Shown: one piece after another, positions 53,701 through 64,000 of the stretch
How positions within the stretch are numbered: position 1 is the stretch's first letter
Layout: each line of letters opens with the position of its first letter
Source of the DNA: Clonostachys chloroleuca
Taxonomy: Eukaryota > Ascomycota > Sordariomycetes > Hypocreales > Bionectriaceae
Length of the DNA: 64,000 nucleotides
Assembly (NCBI GenBank): GCA_037952775.1
Contig: JBANAY010000003.1
Span: 21,080,001 to 21,144,000, forward strand
Reading direction: 5' to 3'
Position numbers and translations under genes: made by a program
Notes under the pieces: model-generated
The model's input: the letters and a program-made list of their open reading frames with translations, nothing else
Database searches by the model: none
Told to the model about the DNA's origin: nothing

Positions 53701-55246
53701 ATGGATCCAGGCAGCACCAGCACGCGACCTCCCACAGACGAGCCCGCCTCTGCACCCAACGCCGTGGCAGCCGCGACGAGCCCGCGAGCCCTCGACGCCC
53801 CTCGACGATGCTTCATCTGCCTCAACGATGAGGAGCCCACCGACCCCCCCTCGTCCTGGGTCGACCCGTGCCCGTGCACGCTCGAGGCGCACCAGGACTG
53901 CATGCTCTCGTGGGTTGTCGACTGCGAGCGCTCCAACAAGCCGCTCCAGTGCCCCGTCTGCAAGTCAACCATCAGCATGGAAGGGCCCTGGGACCCCGTC
54001 GTGAGCTTCCATGATGCGGTGCTGCGCCGCTTCACCCGCGCCAGCCCGTTTCTGCTCGTCACCGGTTTGTCCCTGGGCGTCCAGGTCAGCTCGCAGATGT
54101 ATGGCGCCATGGCCATGTGGTTGTTTTCGGGTAAGGATGCGCTCATCGATTACATGCTGGGAGGCCCGAACCAGCCCTTTGGCGGCGTGTCGTCACATTC
54201 ATCCAAGATGGAGAGGATTACCAATGCTGCCGTTCTGATGAATATCGCTCCGGCTCTCCTCATCGGCCAGCTCATCCCCGGACTCGGCAACAAGATCTTT
54301 GTCCCTATGGGCTCGTTGGTATGTAACTTTGCTTTGGGCACTCTTAGATTTATAGCTAACTGATGCCCCTTAGTATGGCATTTACCATGTCATGAACGAC
54401 GACGAGTTCTTTACATGGCCGCCATCACCGCAACTGGCCATCGCCGTCTTTCCTTACGTGCGGTCAATCTACTACAACCTCTGGCGAGAATTTGTCTTCC
54501 CTTACGAAGTCAACCTCAACCGCCGAATTCTCGGCCTTCCCCCAACCGAGCCCCGACGAAACGACAGAGGCAGAGAGAACGGCCGAAACGGCGAGCGTAA
54601 CGCCGAGGGCGGCGTCGTCGGTTTTCTGCAGACTCTACTGGATGCTCTAGACCCGGATGAGGAGGAGCAAGAGGGCCGGGAAGCACCTCCGCAGATTGAG
54701 ATCGTGCACGAGGAGATTCCCCAAGAGGCAATTGCTGAAGCTGAAGAGCAAGTAATCTTCGAGTTCCACTACGAAGGCGACCTGGGTGAGGATGACATCC
54801 TGCTCCCTGATGAGGATGAGCCGGCCGAGGCCCTTGAGGATGCACATAACGATCCCCCGGCACCAAATCAAGCCGAGCCGGCCGAACAGCAGGCAGCAGA
54901 TCAGGAGCAGGCCGCCAACCACCGAGAGGCGGCCCAGGCACCGCCAGCGCACCGCCCAGGGCTCGGCACCATCCTCTCCAACATGTCCAACGCTCTCGTC
55001 AGCGCTCTCATTCTCCCCGGTATCTCATTTGCGGTCGGCGAAGCGCTACGGCTGCTGCTCCCCAAGGCCTGGACCACTACACTGCGGCCGGGGCTGTTGC
55101 AGCACCAGTGGGGCCGCAGTCTTATCGGAGGCTGCCTCTTCGTCGTAATTAAGGACGTGGTGAGGCTCTACTCCAAGCACCGCAAGGTCGCGGCGATGAG
55201 CAACCGCCGCGTCAAGAATGTGGACAGGCGGAGGAGGGGGAAATGA
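53701..55246 (+). CDS. Membrane RING-CH (MARCH-type) E3 ubiquitin ligase
   Basis: Exons 53701-54318 and 54374-55246 (55-nt intron with GCTAACTG branch) give 496 residues; the start sits in a GCCATGG context. Near residue 38 begins a C4HC3 RING-variant: CFIC, then DPCPC, LEAHQDC, and CPVC. At least four hydrophobic spans follow (around FLLVTGLSLGVQV, AAVLMNIAPALLIGQL, ALVSALILPGISFAVGEAL and SLIGGCLFVVIKDVV), with a long acidic, Ala/Glu/Gln-rich loop between and a basic C-terminus (RRVKNVDRRRRGK). RING-CH proteins transfer ubiquitin to membrane proteins in the endoplasmic reticulum, Golgi or mitochondria. The substrate and compartment here are unknown. A seven-C run at the PP in DPPSSW is in frame. 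Confidence 0.86.
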
Positions 55247-55878
55247 AGTACACGAAGAACGAGATTCAAACCTGTACAACTTGGGGACACTAGCATCATG
55301 GGACTGGAGTTTGGGATATCAGAGCGATCGAGGCGAACATGGTTATCTTGTGCGTGAATAGAGATTATGAAGAACAGCTCGTCAAGGATAATGCCCACTA
55401 ATTTCAACAAGTTGGTTCAACAGCTGGTTTGAAGTTGATACGAGTTAGGCACATATTATACCCACCATTCGAGCCAGCAGATCGGCAGCCCAGCTCTCCA
55501 GCGAATAATCACGCGGAGTGGTAGGTAACATAAACACGAGTCAGACAAGGCAGCCACTCGACTTGGTGGCGACTTAATGCAATGCCGAGCTCTGTTCGCC
55601 GGCCACGCGGCATGATAATGATGTGCAGCAAGAGACAGAGACAGATAGATGCCCGAACAGGCACCAAGCACATGGTGGACGGACCCCTGCGCCCACCGCA
55701 AGAACCTTCTGGGCCCGTCCACCTCCACCTCCAATCCGCCGTGGGGCAGCCCTTCGCTTTTTCCATCAAAAACTCCAGCTCGGTGTCCTTCTTCGTCGCA
55801 AACACCCCGCCGCTCAAGCAGAACCCCCTCGCCTTTCTCTCCCCCTACTTCGCACTCGCCAGTGCTCCTCCCGCCGCC
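55247..55878. other. SGT2 promoter region
   Basis: This plus-strand spacer between the RING-CH gene and SGT2 contains the 3' end of one and the leader of the other. No gene is supported. Confidence 0.5.
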
Positions 55879-57098
55879 ATGGTAAGCATCAATCTAACGT
55901 CCTTGTCCCTCTCCCCGAGACCTGTCGTAGGAGAGCATCCCCACGGCTAACACAATGGGGGGCCACCCCGCCACCACCGCCCAGGCCCAACAGTCCACCA
56001 AGCAGCGCCTCGCGCTCGCCATCGCGACTTCCTCAACACCTCCGCCACCGACGGCACCCTGACCGGCGAGGACAAGGACTCGATCGACATCGCCGTCAAC
56101 TGCATCGCCGAGTCCTTCAAGGTCGACCCCGCCGCCGCCTCCACCCTCGGTGGCCAGAACCTCGAGCAGATCTACTCCGTGTACGAGACCCTCAAGAACA
56201 AGACCACCGCCGGCGCCGGAGCCTCGTCCTCCGCCTCAGCCCCAGAGCCCTCGGACGAGAAGAAGAAGGAGGCCGACGCCCTCAAGAGCAGGGGCAACGC
56301 CGCCATGGCCCAGAAGGACTACAAGTCTGCCATCGACCTCTACACCCAGGCCCTCTCCATCCACCCCCGCAACGCCGTCTTCCTCTCCAACCGCGCCGCC
56401 GCCCACTCCGCCAACAAGGACCACGCCTCCGCCCGCTCCGACGCCGACGCCGCCGTCGCTATCGACCCTGCCTACACGAAAGCCTGGTCCCGCCTGGGGC
56501 TCGCCCGCTTCGCCCTCGGCGACGCCAGGGGCGCCATGGAGGCCTACGCAAAGGGCATCGAGCACGAGGGTAACGGTGGCAGCGACGCCATGAAGAAGGG
56601 CTTCGAGACTGCCAAGCGCCGCGTCGACGAGATCGAGAGGGAGGAGGCCGCCGACCTCTCCCGCGGCGGCTCCCCGGGACAGGCCCCTGGCGGCCTTGAC
56701 TTTGGTAACCTCGCCTCCATGCTCGGCGGCGGCGGCGGCGGTGGTGCCGGAGGTGCTGGCGGCATGCCCGACCTCGGCTCCATCATGAACAACCCCATGT
56801 TCGCCAACATGGCCCAGAACCTCATGAGCAACCCCGACCTGATGAACAACCTCATGAGCAACCCTCGGCTGCGGGACATGGCCAACCAGTTCAGCAGCGG
56901 CGGTGGCATGCCAGACCTCAACAGCTTGATGTCTGACCCCGCAATTGCGGATATGTAAGTTCTCCCTACTTGAAAACAGAGTAACAGCAGCAGCCGGCTA
57001 ACGTCGATTGACTTAGGGCTCGTAATATGATGGGTGGCGGTGGCCCTGGAGCCCCAGGTGGTGGTCCCAACAATTCTCAGGGACCCAATTCGCAATAG
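55879..57098 (+). CDS. SGT2: SGT2 (SGTA-like TPR co-chaperone), apparent 1-base frameshift
   Basis: I propose exons 55879-55881 (the ATG alone, GCCGCCATG|GTAAGC), 55985-56954 and 57017-57098, about 351 residues with one base restored. An alternative is a start at 55955 with no first intron. The N-terminal homodimerisation domain reads KQRLALAI then DFLNTSATDGTL, EDKDSIDIAVNCIAESFKVD and QIYSVYE. Three tetratricopeptide repeats follow from about residue 97 (ALKSRGNAAMAQKDYKSAI, ALSIHPRNAVFLSNRAAAH, AYTKAWSRLGLARFALGD). Then come a Gly run and a Met/Asn-rich, STI1-like tail (NPMFANMAQNLMSNPDLM). Sgt2 hands tail-anchored proteins to the Get3 pathway and binds Hsp70/Hsp90; this is known for the yeast protein. 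The frame breaks at about 56024-56026, where ATCGC runs into GACTTC with one base missing. Confidence 0.9.
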
Positions 57099-57458
57099 AA
57101 GTAGCGTGTGTTGGGCGACAGGATCGTTTGAGCGTTCAGGTCCATCTTAAACATTGATAAAAAGACTAGCTTAACTGTTTTCAAAGCACTGAAGCAACAG
57201 GGGAAGCTGTAAATTATGAAGTACGACATTACGATAATCTACATGTCCCCCATATGTGATATTCTTGCCAAAACGTTGTGACGACCTGTCTGTGTGTTCC
57301 AGGCCCCAAAAAAAGCTCTACCGTTTCTCTTATGCCGTGTCTCCACTGCTGCATATTCATGTTATAATCATCTCTTCATCCCAAAACTGTTATGCATATC
57401 ACGATAGTATCGATCTCGGAATTGGGACTAGTCTGTCCACTGCCCACCGTTTGCTGAT
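57099..57458. other. Convergent 3' flanks of SGT2 and the ABC gene
   Basis: This AT-leaning spacer contains both 3' ends. No gene is seen. Confidence 0.5.
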
Positions 57459-60400
57459 TCAGGCTCCCCGAGTTGCTCTTCCACGTCGGTTGCGCCAATA
57501 GCCCCTACCACGCCGGCCGCCGCGGTGGCCAGCGCGGCTCGGCGATGAAGTTGAACTGGCAGTAATTGGATCCGGCTTCGTTGTTTCTTTGCCCTGCCCA
57601 GCTTTGAGGACTGGATATTGCATTGGAGAAGCACTCTTTGGGGTAGTGTTTGTTGTGGCCTCTGGTTTTCCCTTCTGCCCCTGTTCGACCTTTGGATCCG
57701 CCGGAGGCTGGCAGCTGGGTGTAACAGCAGTCTGAGCTTTAGCCTTGCCCACGGCATTGAATCTAGGAATATTTGACCCCGCAAACTTTGGGTGTGGCAG
57801 AGGAGCAGAAACTCGACGGTTAGACTAAGCAATGAGTTAAATATCCTTCAAGGACCAAGAGCTACCGATCTTACTGGTTCATTCACTGATCGATTTTGGG
57901 TCCGTATTATCTGTCCTTGTTCAGGCTCCGTGCTCTCCGCCGCGTAGGCTGGTTCACTTTTGGACTGAATACGACGAGAATATCGCGGGCACTTGAATTG
58001 CGAGTTTTCCAGTTGGGGGACTTTATCCACGCTCTCATCAGCCAATGATCTACGAGGCTCAGCAGCAGGGGCTGTGGTAAATTAGTATTGTTTGCTTCCC
58101 AACACCTCGTCGTTGACCTACTTGGTGTCTGTTGTGCGCCTCCTCCCGCAATCTGGGCTTCCGATTCAGACAGTATGTGAGCTGGGGAAACAGCCTCATC
58201 TTTTTTCTGACATTGTGAAATCACCACCCCTCCTAAGCCGTCATTGGTTTTCCCATCATTAATGGTCTGCGATTGCACGATATCGTCACCATGGTCGGCT
58301 TTTTCTTCAAGCTCATCGGACCACTGGCGACTGGTTTGAGAGCTGGCTGGCTTACTGACTGTTCCAGGGACAGAATCCTCAGTGCTTGTTTCGTTTCGTT
58401 TCCTTGCAGCCGCCTGGCTTGGGGTTGGCGCTTTGGGCGTGAATGTTGGGGCGATGGGATTAAGTCTCGAACCCTGCAACCCGTTAGATTCGCCTATACG
58501 CCAATGTTGGATCATGTAGTGTACTTCTTTCACATGCTGAGGAGTCGAGGGCGCAGTCATGAAAGGCCTGTCATCGCCTGCCAATGAAGCACGGTGGCCA
58601 GCAACCTGAATTGGTTGTTCAGGTAGGCTAGATCGGGCATCTCTCGAGAAGAACTTAGTACCACACAGAGTATTGTCCCTTGATGAATTGTTCTCCTTTA
58701 ACCAGAGAGCAAAATATCTTCCATCATCGAGCGTCAACTTTCGGGGCGCCCCGTCCTCAACTAGCCGACCATTCTCGATTACCAAAATTTGATGAGCATC
58801 TAGGGATTTTGCGAGATCACGGCTAAAACAGTTAGGCCTCATATTGAAATCAACCCCTAGAGAGTGTACACACTGGACAATAAAGGTAGTTCGCCTGCGC
58901 TTTGTAAGAGAACCCATTATTCGTTGCTCTGTGGAGGGATCCAAAGCACTTGTTGCGTTATCTAGAACCAGGATATCTGGATCCCGTAAAAACTCACGGG
59001 CGATCGCAATTTTCTGCACTTCAGAAACCGAGAGTTTTCTGATGACCAGTTAGTCTAAGCCAAATTGAAGGGGCAATCGTACTCACATGCCATTGTCGCC
59101 AACTACTGTCGCGTATCCTATAACAGAAGGTTATTGTCAGGTGAACCGAGGCACTGGAAGCATGCTAATTACCCTGAGGGAACCGTATAATTTCGTCATG
59201 AAGGACAGCCGCCTTGCAGGCCCGGAATACCTCGCCGTCGCTTGCTGTGACACGACTATATCGCACGTTGTTCAAGATAGTGTCATCAAAAATATAACAG
59301 GTGTCTGAAAGAACTCCGACCCTATCTCGTAGGCTAGAACAAATGTCAGTAGCTGACCTAAGTTAGACTACTGAAAGTATGGGTACTCGCCTAAAAAGGT
59401 CGACATCACGAATGTCCTGATCATCAATGAGAATGGCACCTTTGGTTACATTGAATGATCGGTTAAGAAGATTAAGAAGCGTTGACTTTCCTGATCCCTT
59501 GTCCCCAATAACGTAAACGGTTTCGCCACCAGCGACTTCAAAGCTCGCGTTATCAATAACCGTCTTTTGTTCTCTATAGGCGAAAGATACGCCGTCAAAT
59601 TTGACCTTTCCGGCAATACGCTTCAAGGGTCGAGCATTCTGCCTGTTGTAAACGGCAGGTGTTCTATGCAACAACCTAAAGAATGCAGCAGCTTGTGAAA
59701 ATCCCTGACTTGTGTTTTGGACGGCCCTTGAGAGAGAGCGGACTGGGGTGTGGAGTTGGGACCAGAACACGATAAGCATTGCCAGGTGTCCGACTGTTGC
59801 TGCCCCCACAGTCGCCTGGCTGATGGCATGGCATAGACTTACGGTTAGTCCAAGGGCCAGTAAGATTCTTTGGAAACTGGTTACTTGACACCGTCTTTGG
59901 GCGTATGTCTTGACTTGACACATCCGTGTGGATACCGCATTGGAGTGGAGATTGTCTTCGTAGCCATTCTGATTCAGGGCTTGGATAGTCTTCGATCCTC
60001 GAAATCCGTTATGCCTGATCAACTGTTCTTTTTGAAATAGCTTTGAAAGTGCCTCGTTTTCCCATGAAACTTCATGAGCAAGTTTGCTGGTTAGAAAGAG
60101 ATGTATAAACATGCTTCCGGCCAATATGAAACCTTGGTAGGGTACCATAACGATAGACAGGTAAATGGTCGCCGAACATAACTGCACAAGCCATGGACAG
60201 ATTCGAAGGAAGGAAAATTCGAGTACTTCCGACATCACATTTGCGCCCTGAATCGAGGTTGTCTTCTCAGAAATGTTCTCAGCGTTGTGGAAATCAGAGG
60301 AGAGGTGAAGGAAATGCGAATAGGCCTTTCGGCTTAAAGTTTCCGTTATGAAGCATTTGAAAGGAATCCAGAGGTATTCGCAGATTAGCGTAATGGCAGA

Positions 60401-61412
60401 GCTGAAAAAGCAGAGAGCAGACAAAATCATAACTCCAACCCATGGTGCGTCGGTGTCGTTGCTATATAGTTCGTTCACGACATGGGCAGTCATGATAGGA
60501 ACCAGGAAATTTATGCAAGTGGAAGCGAGAAGACCGATAATAACGCTGATTGCTCGAATTTGAAGTCGGCGGAGACCATCGGGTTTGATAAGGCTGGTGA
60601 GCTTCTAAAAGGGGCTGGTTAGATCATTGCAGCGGTTTGAGATGGTGACTAGAGACATACCACAAAATCTTTCACATTCCGGGTCCAGGTACTCCTTGAA
60701 GGATCTCTACCAAAAATCGGTTCCTCGGTGTCACCGCTTTCATTGTTCCCTAATGCAATCCCTCGGCTGTTGTCTATTTCCCTGATTGATCCATAGATGG
60801 GACCGCCAAACATCCTCGAAGTGCGGCTGTTAATGTCTCTTGGGGTCGGGTCTCCAGATGGAAGCAGAAAGTGTTCTTCGTCGTCACTTATTGACGTATG
60901 ATCGGAGTTGAATCCACACCATGTATTCCGGGGGAAACAAGAATGCAGAGTAGGAGGCTTCTTGAGGTTGCCAGACATATGACGGCTACCCTAGTGGAGT
61001 CTGGAAGAGAGGGCCGTACTGAAGTTGACGTCGAGATCGAAAGAAGCGCTATGCTGATCTCGAAAGGAATCGCGATTATCCATGATAAGCGAAAAGAATA
61101 CCAGTCCGGGGCGGAACTGTTTAGAAGGCCATCTATCTGTAGAATCGATAGGAAAAAGCAGGAGACAGTGCCGATGACAAAATATTCGGGGGCGACAAAG
61201 CTTGGAAACAAGTAGCTCTGAAGTATGACTGTAGAAAGTTGAGCAAACTGGCTACACGAGAAAACACTGAGCAAAAGAATGATGGTCTTTTTGTTGTAGG
61301 CGGGCCCTGAAATGCCATCAGAGGTAAAGAAGGCAATAAGGAAGCCGAGCAAAGCCACAGCTGGATAGAGACAGTAGAGTGCTGGCGTGATCATCTCAAG
61401 AATTGAGAACAT
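57459..61412 (-). CDS. Half-size ABC transporter, HMT1-like, with degenerate ATPase motifs; apparent 1-base frameshift
   Basis: Eight exons in coding order: 60661-61412, 59391-60604, 59173-59333, 59087-59117, 58874-59038, 58122-58822, 57875-58071, 57459-57824. One base short, they encode about 1,195 residues. An N-terminal membrane domain and a linker (SDDEEHFLLPSGD) precede the core helices, the layout of vacuolar HMT1/ABCB-type half-transporters. Walker A GDKGSGKST is near residue 618. The Q-loop position has Ser665, the signature reads LSVSE (722-726), and the Walker B glutamate is Asn747 (LVLDNATSALD). His775 of the H-loop is restored only by splicing out a 51-nt in-frame intron. Intron 2 is GC-AG. 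A 380-residue low-complexity tail ends in RGG-like repeats (GGRRGRGYWRNRRGR). The frame breaks at the five-G run 60930-60934. Substrate is unknown; HMT1 carries heavy-metal conjugates. Confidence 0.84.
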
Positions 61413-63215
61413 GATGAGAGAGTGTATCTTTCGAATTTTTGGGTTCTTGGAGGGAGGCAACTGATTTTAAGGCGAAATGAGAGACAACTCTGATTTGCTA
61501 CTCGGCTTGCCAGGATACTGCAAACCGGTCATGGAGTCTAGCCAAACGAGAGAGTTTGACGCTGTGGGTGGTGCAGCGGAAGAAAAGAGAGAAGAGAGTG
61601 GCTGGCGAAGACATGTTGGATTCCAATGGATTTGAGCATCGCATGAGCTGCGGGTGAGAAGGAGGTTTGGTTGTACACAGGGAAGGAGTAGCTGAGGTAG
61701 ATGGCAATTCTCTGTCCGCCGTAGCAGGAAGGAAGCCCTCAGGCATTGAATGGCACCGAACATCGACAAACAGGTAGTACTTACCTACCACCCACCTAGA
61801 GATTCCGTTCCTAGCATTTCAAAGCAGTCCAGGGTAAAGAGCAATAACACATACAATGTGTATTGATGCTTGCGGTTTGGATATGACACCTGCTATGCCG
61901 ATAAGCATATGGAGCTAAAGAGACGGAATCGGAGAGAAAAGTTCAGAACATAACTTATCCCTCTCCCAACATCTCCTCCGAAAAGCGAGCTGAAGCGGAA
62001 TGGCGAATTTATGATAGCAAGTTACCAGTCCTATGTGGGGTACTCGCTTTGGCAGCATGTCACTCACGGATCACCCTCATCCACCTACCAGTCCCTGTGA
62101 TTTCAGGGGTCCTTATTGCGTCAAATTCAGGCGTCTACCTAGTCGGGCCGTCCGAAAAGTTAGATTGTCCTTGTCTGCTAGCAATTTTCAAGAACGAATT
62201 TGAATATGACATCTCAAATCAAAATTGCATCCTCGCTCCGCCTAGCCCTGGGAGGAGTGAGGAGAAACCCACTCGCACCAACACTATTGTGGCGAGAAAG
62301 GACCGCACAGCTGGTGGAAGCTGTTGTCTCACACTCAGGTCTTCACGGCAATAAGCTATTTGGGGCTGCCGCGTCCTCATCTGCAACGAAGCGGCAAGTG
62401 CCACGCGAGATGCCTACCTACTATCTATGGTGGCTGCATAAGGGAGGGCTATAACATCCATCATTGGAATAGCTCGGAAGCTGCTAAACCGAGAAGAACC
62501 AATACGTGCTAGCTGGGGATGAGTCGTATTTCCGCACTACCTTCCAGGTACCTTTCACTAGGTACCTTTCTGTCGCCTTTGCTCGACCAATATTAGGCAC
62601 AACTTAGAGCTGGGCAAAACACACCCTCTTTTTTTTGCTTTTGTAGCGGATACCAGTCACCCCAAATGATTGAGACAACAAACTCCACACGACGCATGGC
62701 AGGATGGGTGTAGCACCTGAATCCACTCGAAGCGTATGATGCAACCAGTCGGCTGTTGCGTGTTCAGGACACAGCAACCCGAGCATGGAAGCCTCCATTT
62801 CTTCGAGGACAAGCATCTAGGCCTTGAAATAGCTATCACCTTCTGAGCACCTGCACTAGTTCGCCACTACTAGGTAGCCAAGGTAGGTCCGTTGGGAGCC
62901 CAAGCGACTGGGTCACCAATCTCGTCCGCCCACCCCAATATGGAGGCAGGGCCGTTCAGGGTCAATGCTCCAATTGGGAAACAACTGGCTACTGGCTGAC
63001 AACTGTCTCATTGCCCGTATCTTGACGTGCGTCAATTACATTCACACAGTAGAGGGGCCTTAGTGCTGTGGAAACTACTAGTGTTCCGTCTTGGCTTTTG
63101 ACCAACGCCCACTCCTTATACTACGCAGAGGCCGAAATTTGAAATTTGAAATTACGGTTTTTTGTTTGCTTTTTGGATAGCTTGCAGTGCGCTAACCTCA
63201 AGCTTCGTCAAAAGC
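61413..63215. other. Intergenic, no supported gene (1.8 kb)
   Basis: This is the upstream region of the ABC transporter and beyond. Frames are short and overlapping without motifs. A small tandem GAAATTT repeat (three units) lies near 63133-63153, just upstream of the doubtful small gene. Confidence 0.5.
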
Positions 63216-63433
63216 ATGGCCCAGCCCAAGTGTCTCACCGTCAAGAAGGTTTATGCCTTCGGTAAGAAGATAGTTTGATTTTGAGCTCCTGTGTCGATTT
63301 TCTTGCTGCAGCGGAAAGGAGGACAAGCTTTTGGGTGCCTATCCGAATAAGCGGTCGTTGTTCCATCCTAAATTCAGGTTTGGATCCCAAGGTTCCCATG
63401 TTAAGCCAACCCCAGATAATAGAGTCCATATGA
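63216..63433 (+). CDS. Doubtful small two-exon gene (55 residues)
   Basis: An ATG at 63216 (context AAAGCATGG) reads MAQPKCLTVKKVYAF and meets a GTAAGA donor after 46 nt. Splicing to the CTGCAG acceptor at 63311 keeps an open frame (ERRTSFWVPIRISGRC) to a stop at 63431-63433. Unspliced, it ends five codons after the donor. A 50-nt intron with good ends is the only positive evidence; I recognise no family and see no branch consensus. It could be chance. Confidence 0.22.
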
Positions 63434-64000
63434 TCAACTCGCCTGCGTGATCATTAAGCCTCTGCCAATGATATAGTGTGAGGCTGGATCGCCATTCAAC
63501 CGCACATTAGCCCCTTCTATCCTGACTGCACATCCCCGAAGATTGCTGAATTTGATCGAGCGCGATAATTTTTGCCGATCCATTTCCCCTCTCCTGACCC
63601 TGACCTCAACAGCCCAGAGTATCTGGCGAAGATTTAAGAATAGCTGCTTACTCATGTTTCCAGGGGTCCAAGCACTTCTTGGCACCTAAGGTCGGGCACA
63701 CCGCAGTCATGCTCCACCGTCTGTCTTATCTCCACCTTTATCCGTGGCAGGTGCCGTCCAGATGGGACTTTTAGCCTACCCTATTCTCTCAAGATCCAAA
63801 TCAACATCAGCATATGTCAACAAGCCCAGCATCGGCTGTGACGGAACTTTCCAGCAGCCAAGATGACAACATTTGTTACAGATCGGATCCCTGGTGGGAA
63901 AATGCCACGTGGAATTCCAGCCCACTCAGCCTGGCGCCCGCAGCACCGCCACGGACCGCCAATATTCGGGCGCCGAAGCATGTTTTGCACTTAGGACCCC
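63434..64000. other. Right edge, no supported gene
   Basis: Nothing beyond short frames is visible up to the right edge of the window. Confidence 0.45.

Noticed and set aside
53234..54004. 256-codon frame overlapping the RING-CH start
   Set aside because: It is Pro/Arg/Ser-rich and out of frame with the unmistakable C4HC3 domain starting at 53701.
1..64000. Biosynthetic gene cluster, CRISPR or prokaryotic operon
   Set aside because: No polyketide, peptide or terpene synthase, no repeat-spacer array and no co-directional compact operon is present; the esterase, exporter and Zn2Cys6 factor are neighbours without a core synthase.

Overview
The window looks like nuclear DNA of a filamentous ascomycete (Pezizomycotina, most likely Sordariomycetes). 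Genes carry one to seven short introns of about 50-230 nt with GTRNGT-type donors and CTAAC/CTGAC branch points. Recognisable orthologues are fungal (NST1, RHO2, MRPL28, ILV2, GAL1, SGT2), and fungal-only families are present (Zn2Cys6 factor, cutinase-family esterase, Neurospora-type copper metallothionein). There are no operons, ribosome binding sites or CRISPR, and I recognise no tRNA or rRNA.

Layout, left to right. 1-1418 (-): NST1, cut by the left edge. 4960-5845 (+): Rho2-type GTPase with a 6-nt microexon. 6679-7239 (-): mitochondrial ribosomal protein mL40. 7460-8930 (-) and 9914-10828 (+): unrecognised proteins. 12025-13338 (-): protein with nucleotidyltransferase-like acidic motifs. 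14532-15699 (+): secreted, possibly GPI-anchored cutinase/acetylxylan esterase-type enzyme. 16569-18219 (+): MFS exporter. 18687-19073 (-): 72-residue protein in three tiny exons, divergent from a Zn2Cys6 factor at 19993-22411 (+). 24260-26867 (-): acetolactate synthase. 29471-31525 (-) and 39241-41317 (-): two C2H2 paralogues separated by a 7.7-kb gene-free gap. 44497-46133 (-): galactokinase. 47519-48313 (+): unrecognised, followed by a MITE-like element with 5-bp target duplications. 49383-49538 (+): 26-residue copper metallothionein. 49826-50642 (-): small membrane protein. 51.7-52.8 kb: decayed region with an ankyrin-repeat remnant. 53701-55246 (+): membrane RING-CH ubiquitin ligase. 55879-57098 (+): SGT2 co-chaperone. 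57459-61412 (-): half-size HMT1-type ABC transporter with a degenerate ATPase site. The last 2.5 kb hold at most one doubtful small gene.

The most striking global pattern is repeated loss of one base. Six spliced genes (Zn2Cys6 factor, ILV2, first C2H2 gene, GAL1, SGT2, ABC transporter) read as complete conserved proteins only if one nucleotide is missing from this sequence; two more (9914 gene and MFS N-terminus) probably show the same. Six of the eight sites are runs of exactly five C or G. Because ILV2, GAL1 and SGT2 are housekeeping genes, undercalled homopolymers in the assembly are the most economical explanation, but the sequence alone cannot exclude real mutations.

The genes do not form one pathway. 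Most are housekeeping or regulatory genes in ordinary arrangement. The metallothionein and an HMT1-type ABC transporter lie 8 kb apart, which could be a loose metal-handling neighbourhood, but three unrelated genes lie between them. I found no clear multi-gene new system. The best candidates for novelty are the C2H2 paralogue pair with its long gap, the degenerate ABC half-transporter, the RHO2 microexon and the MITE.
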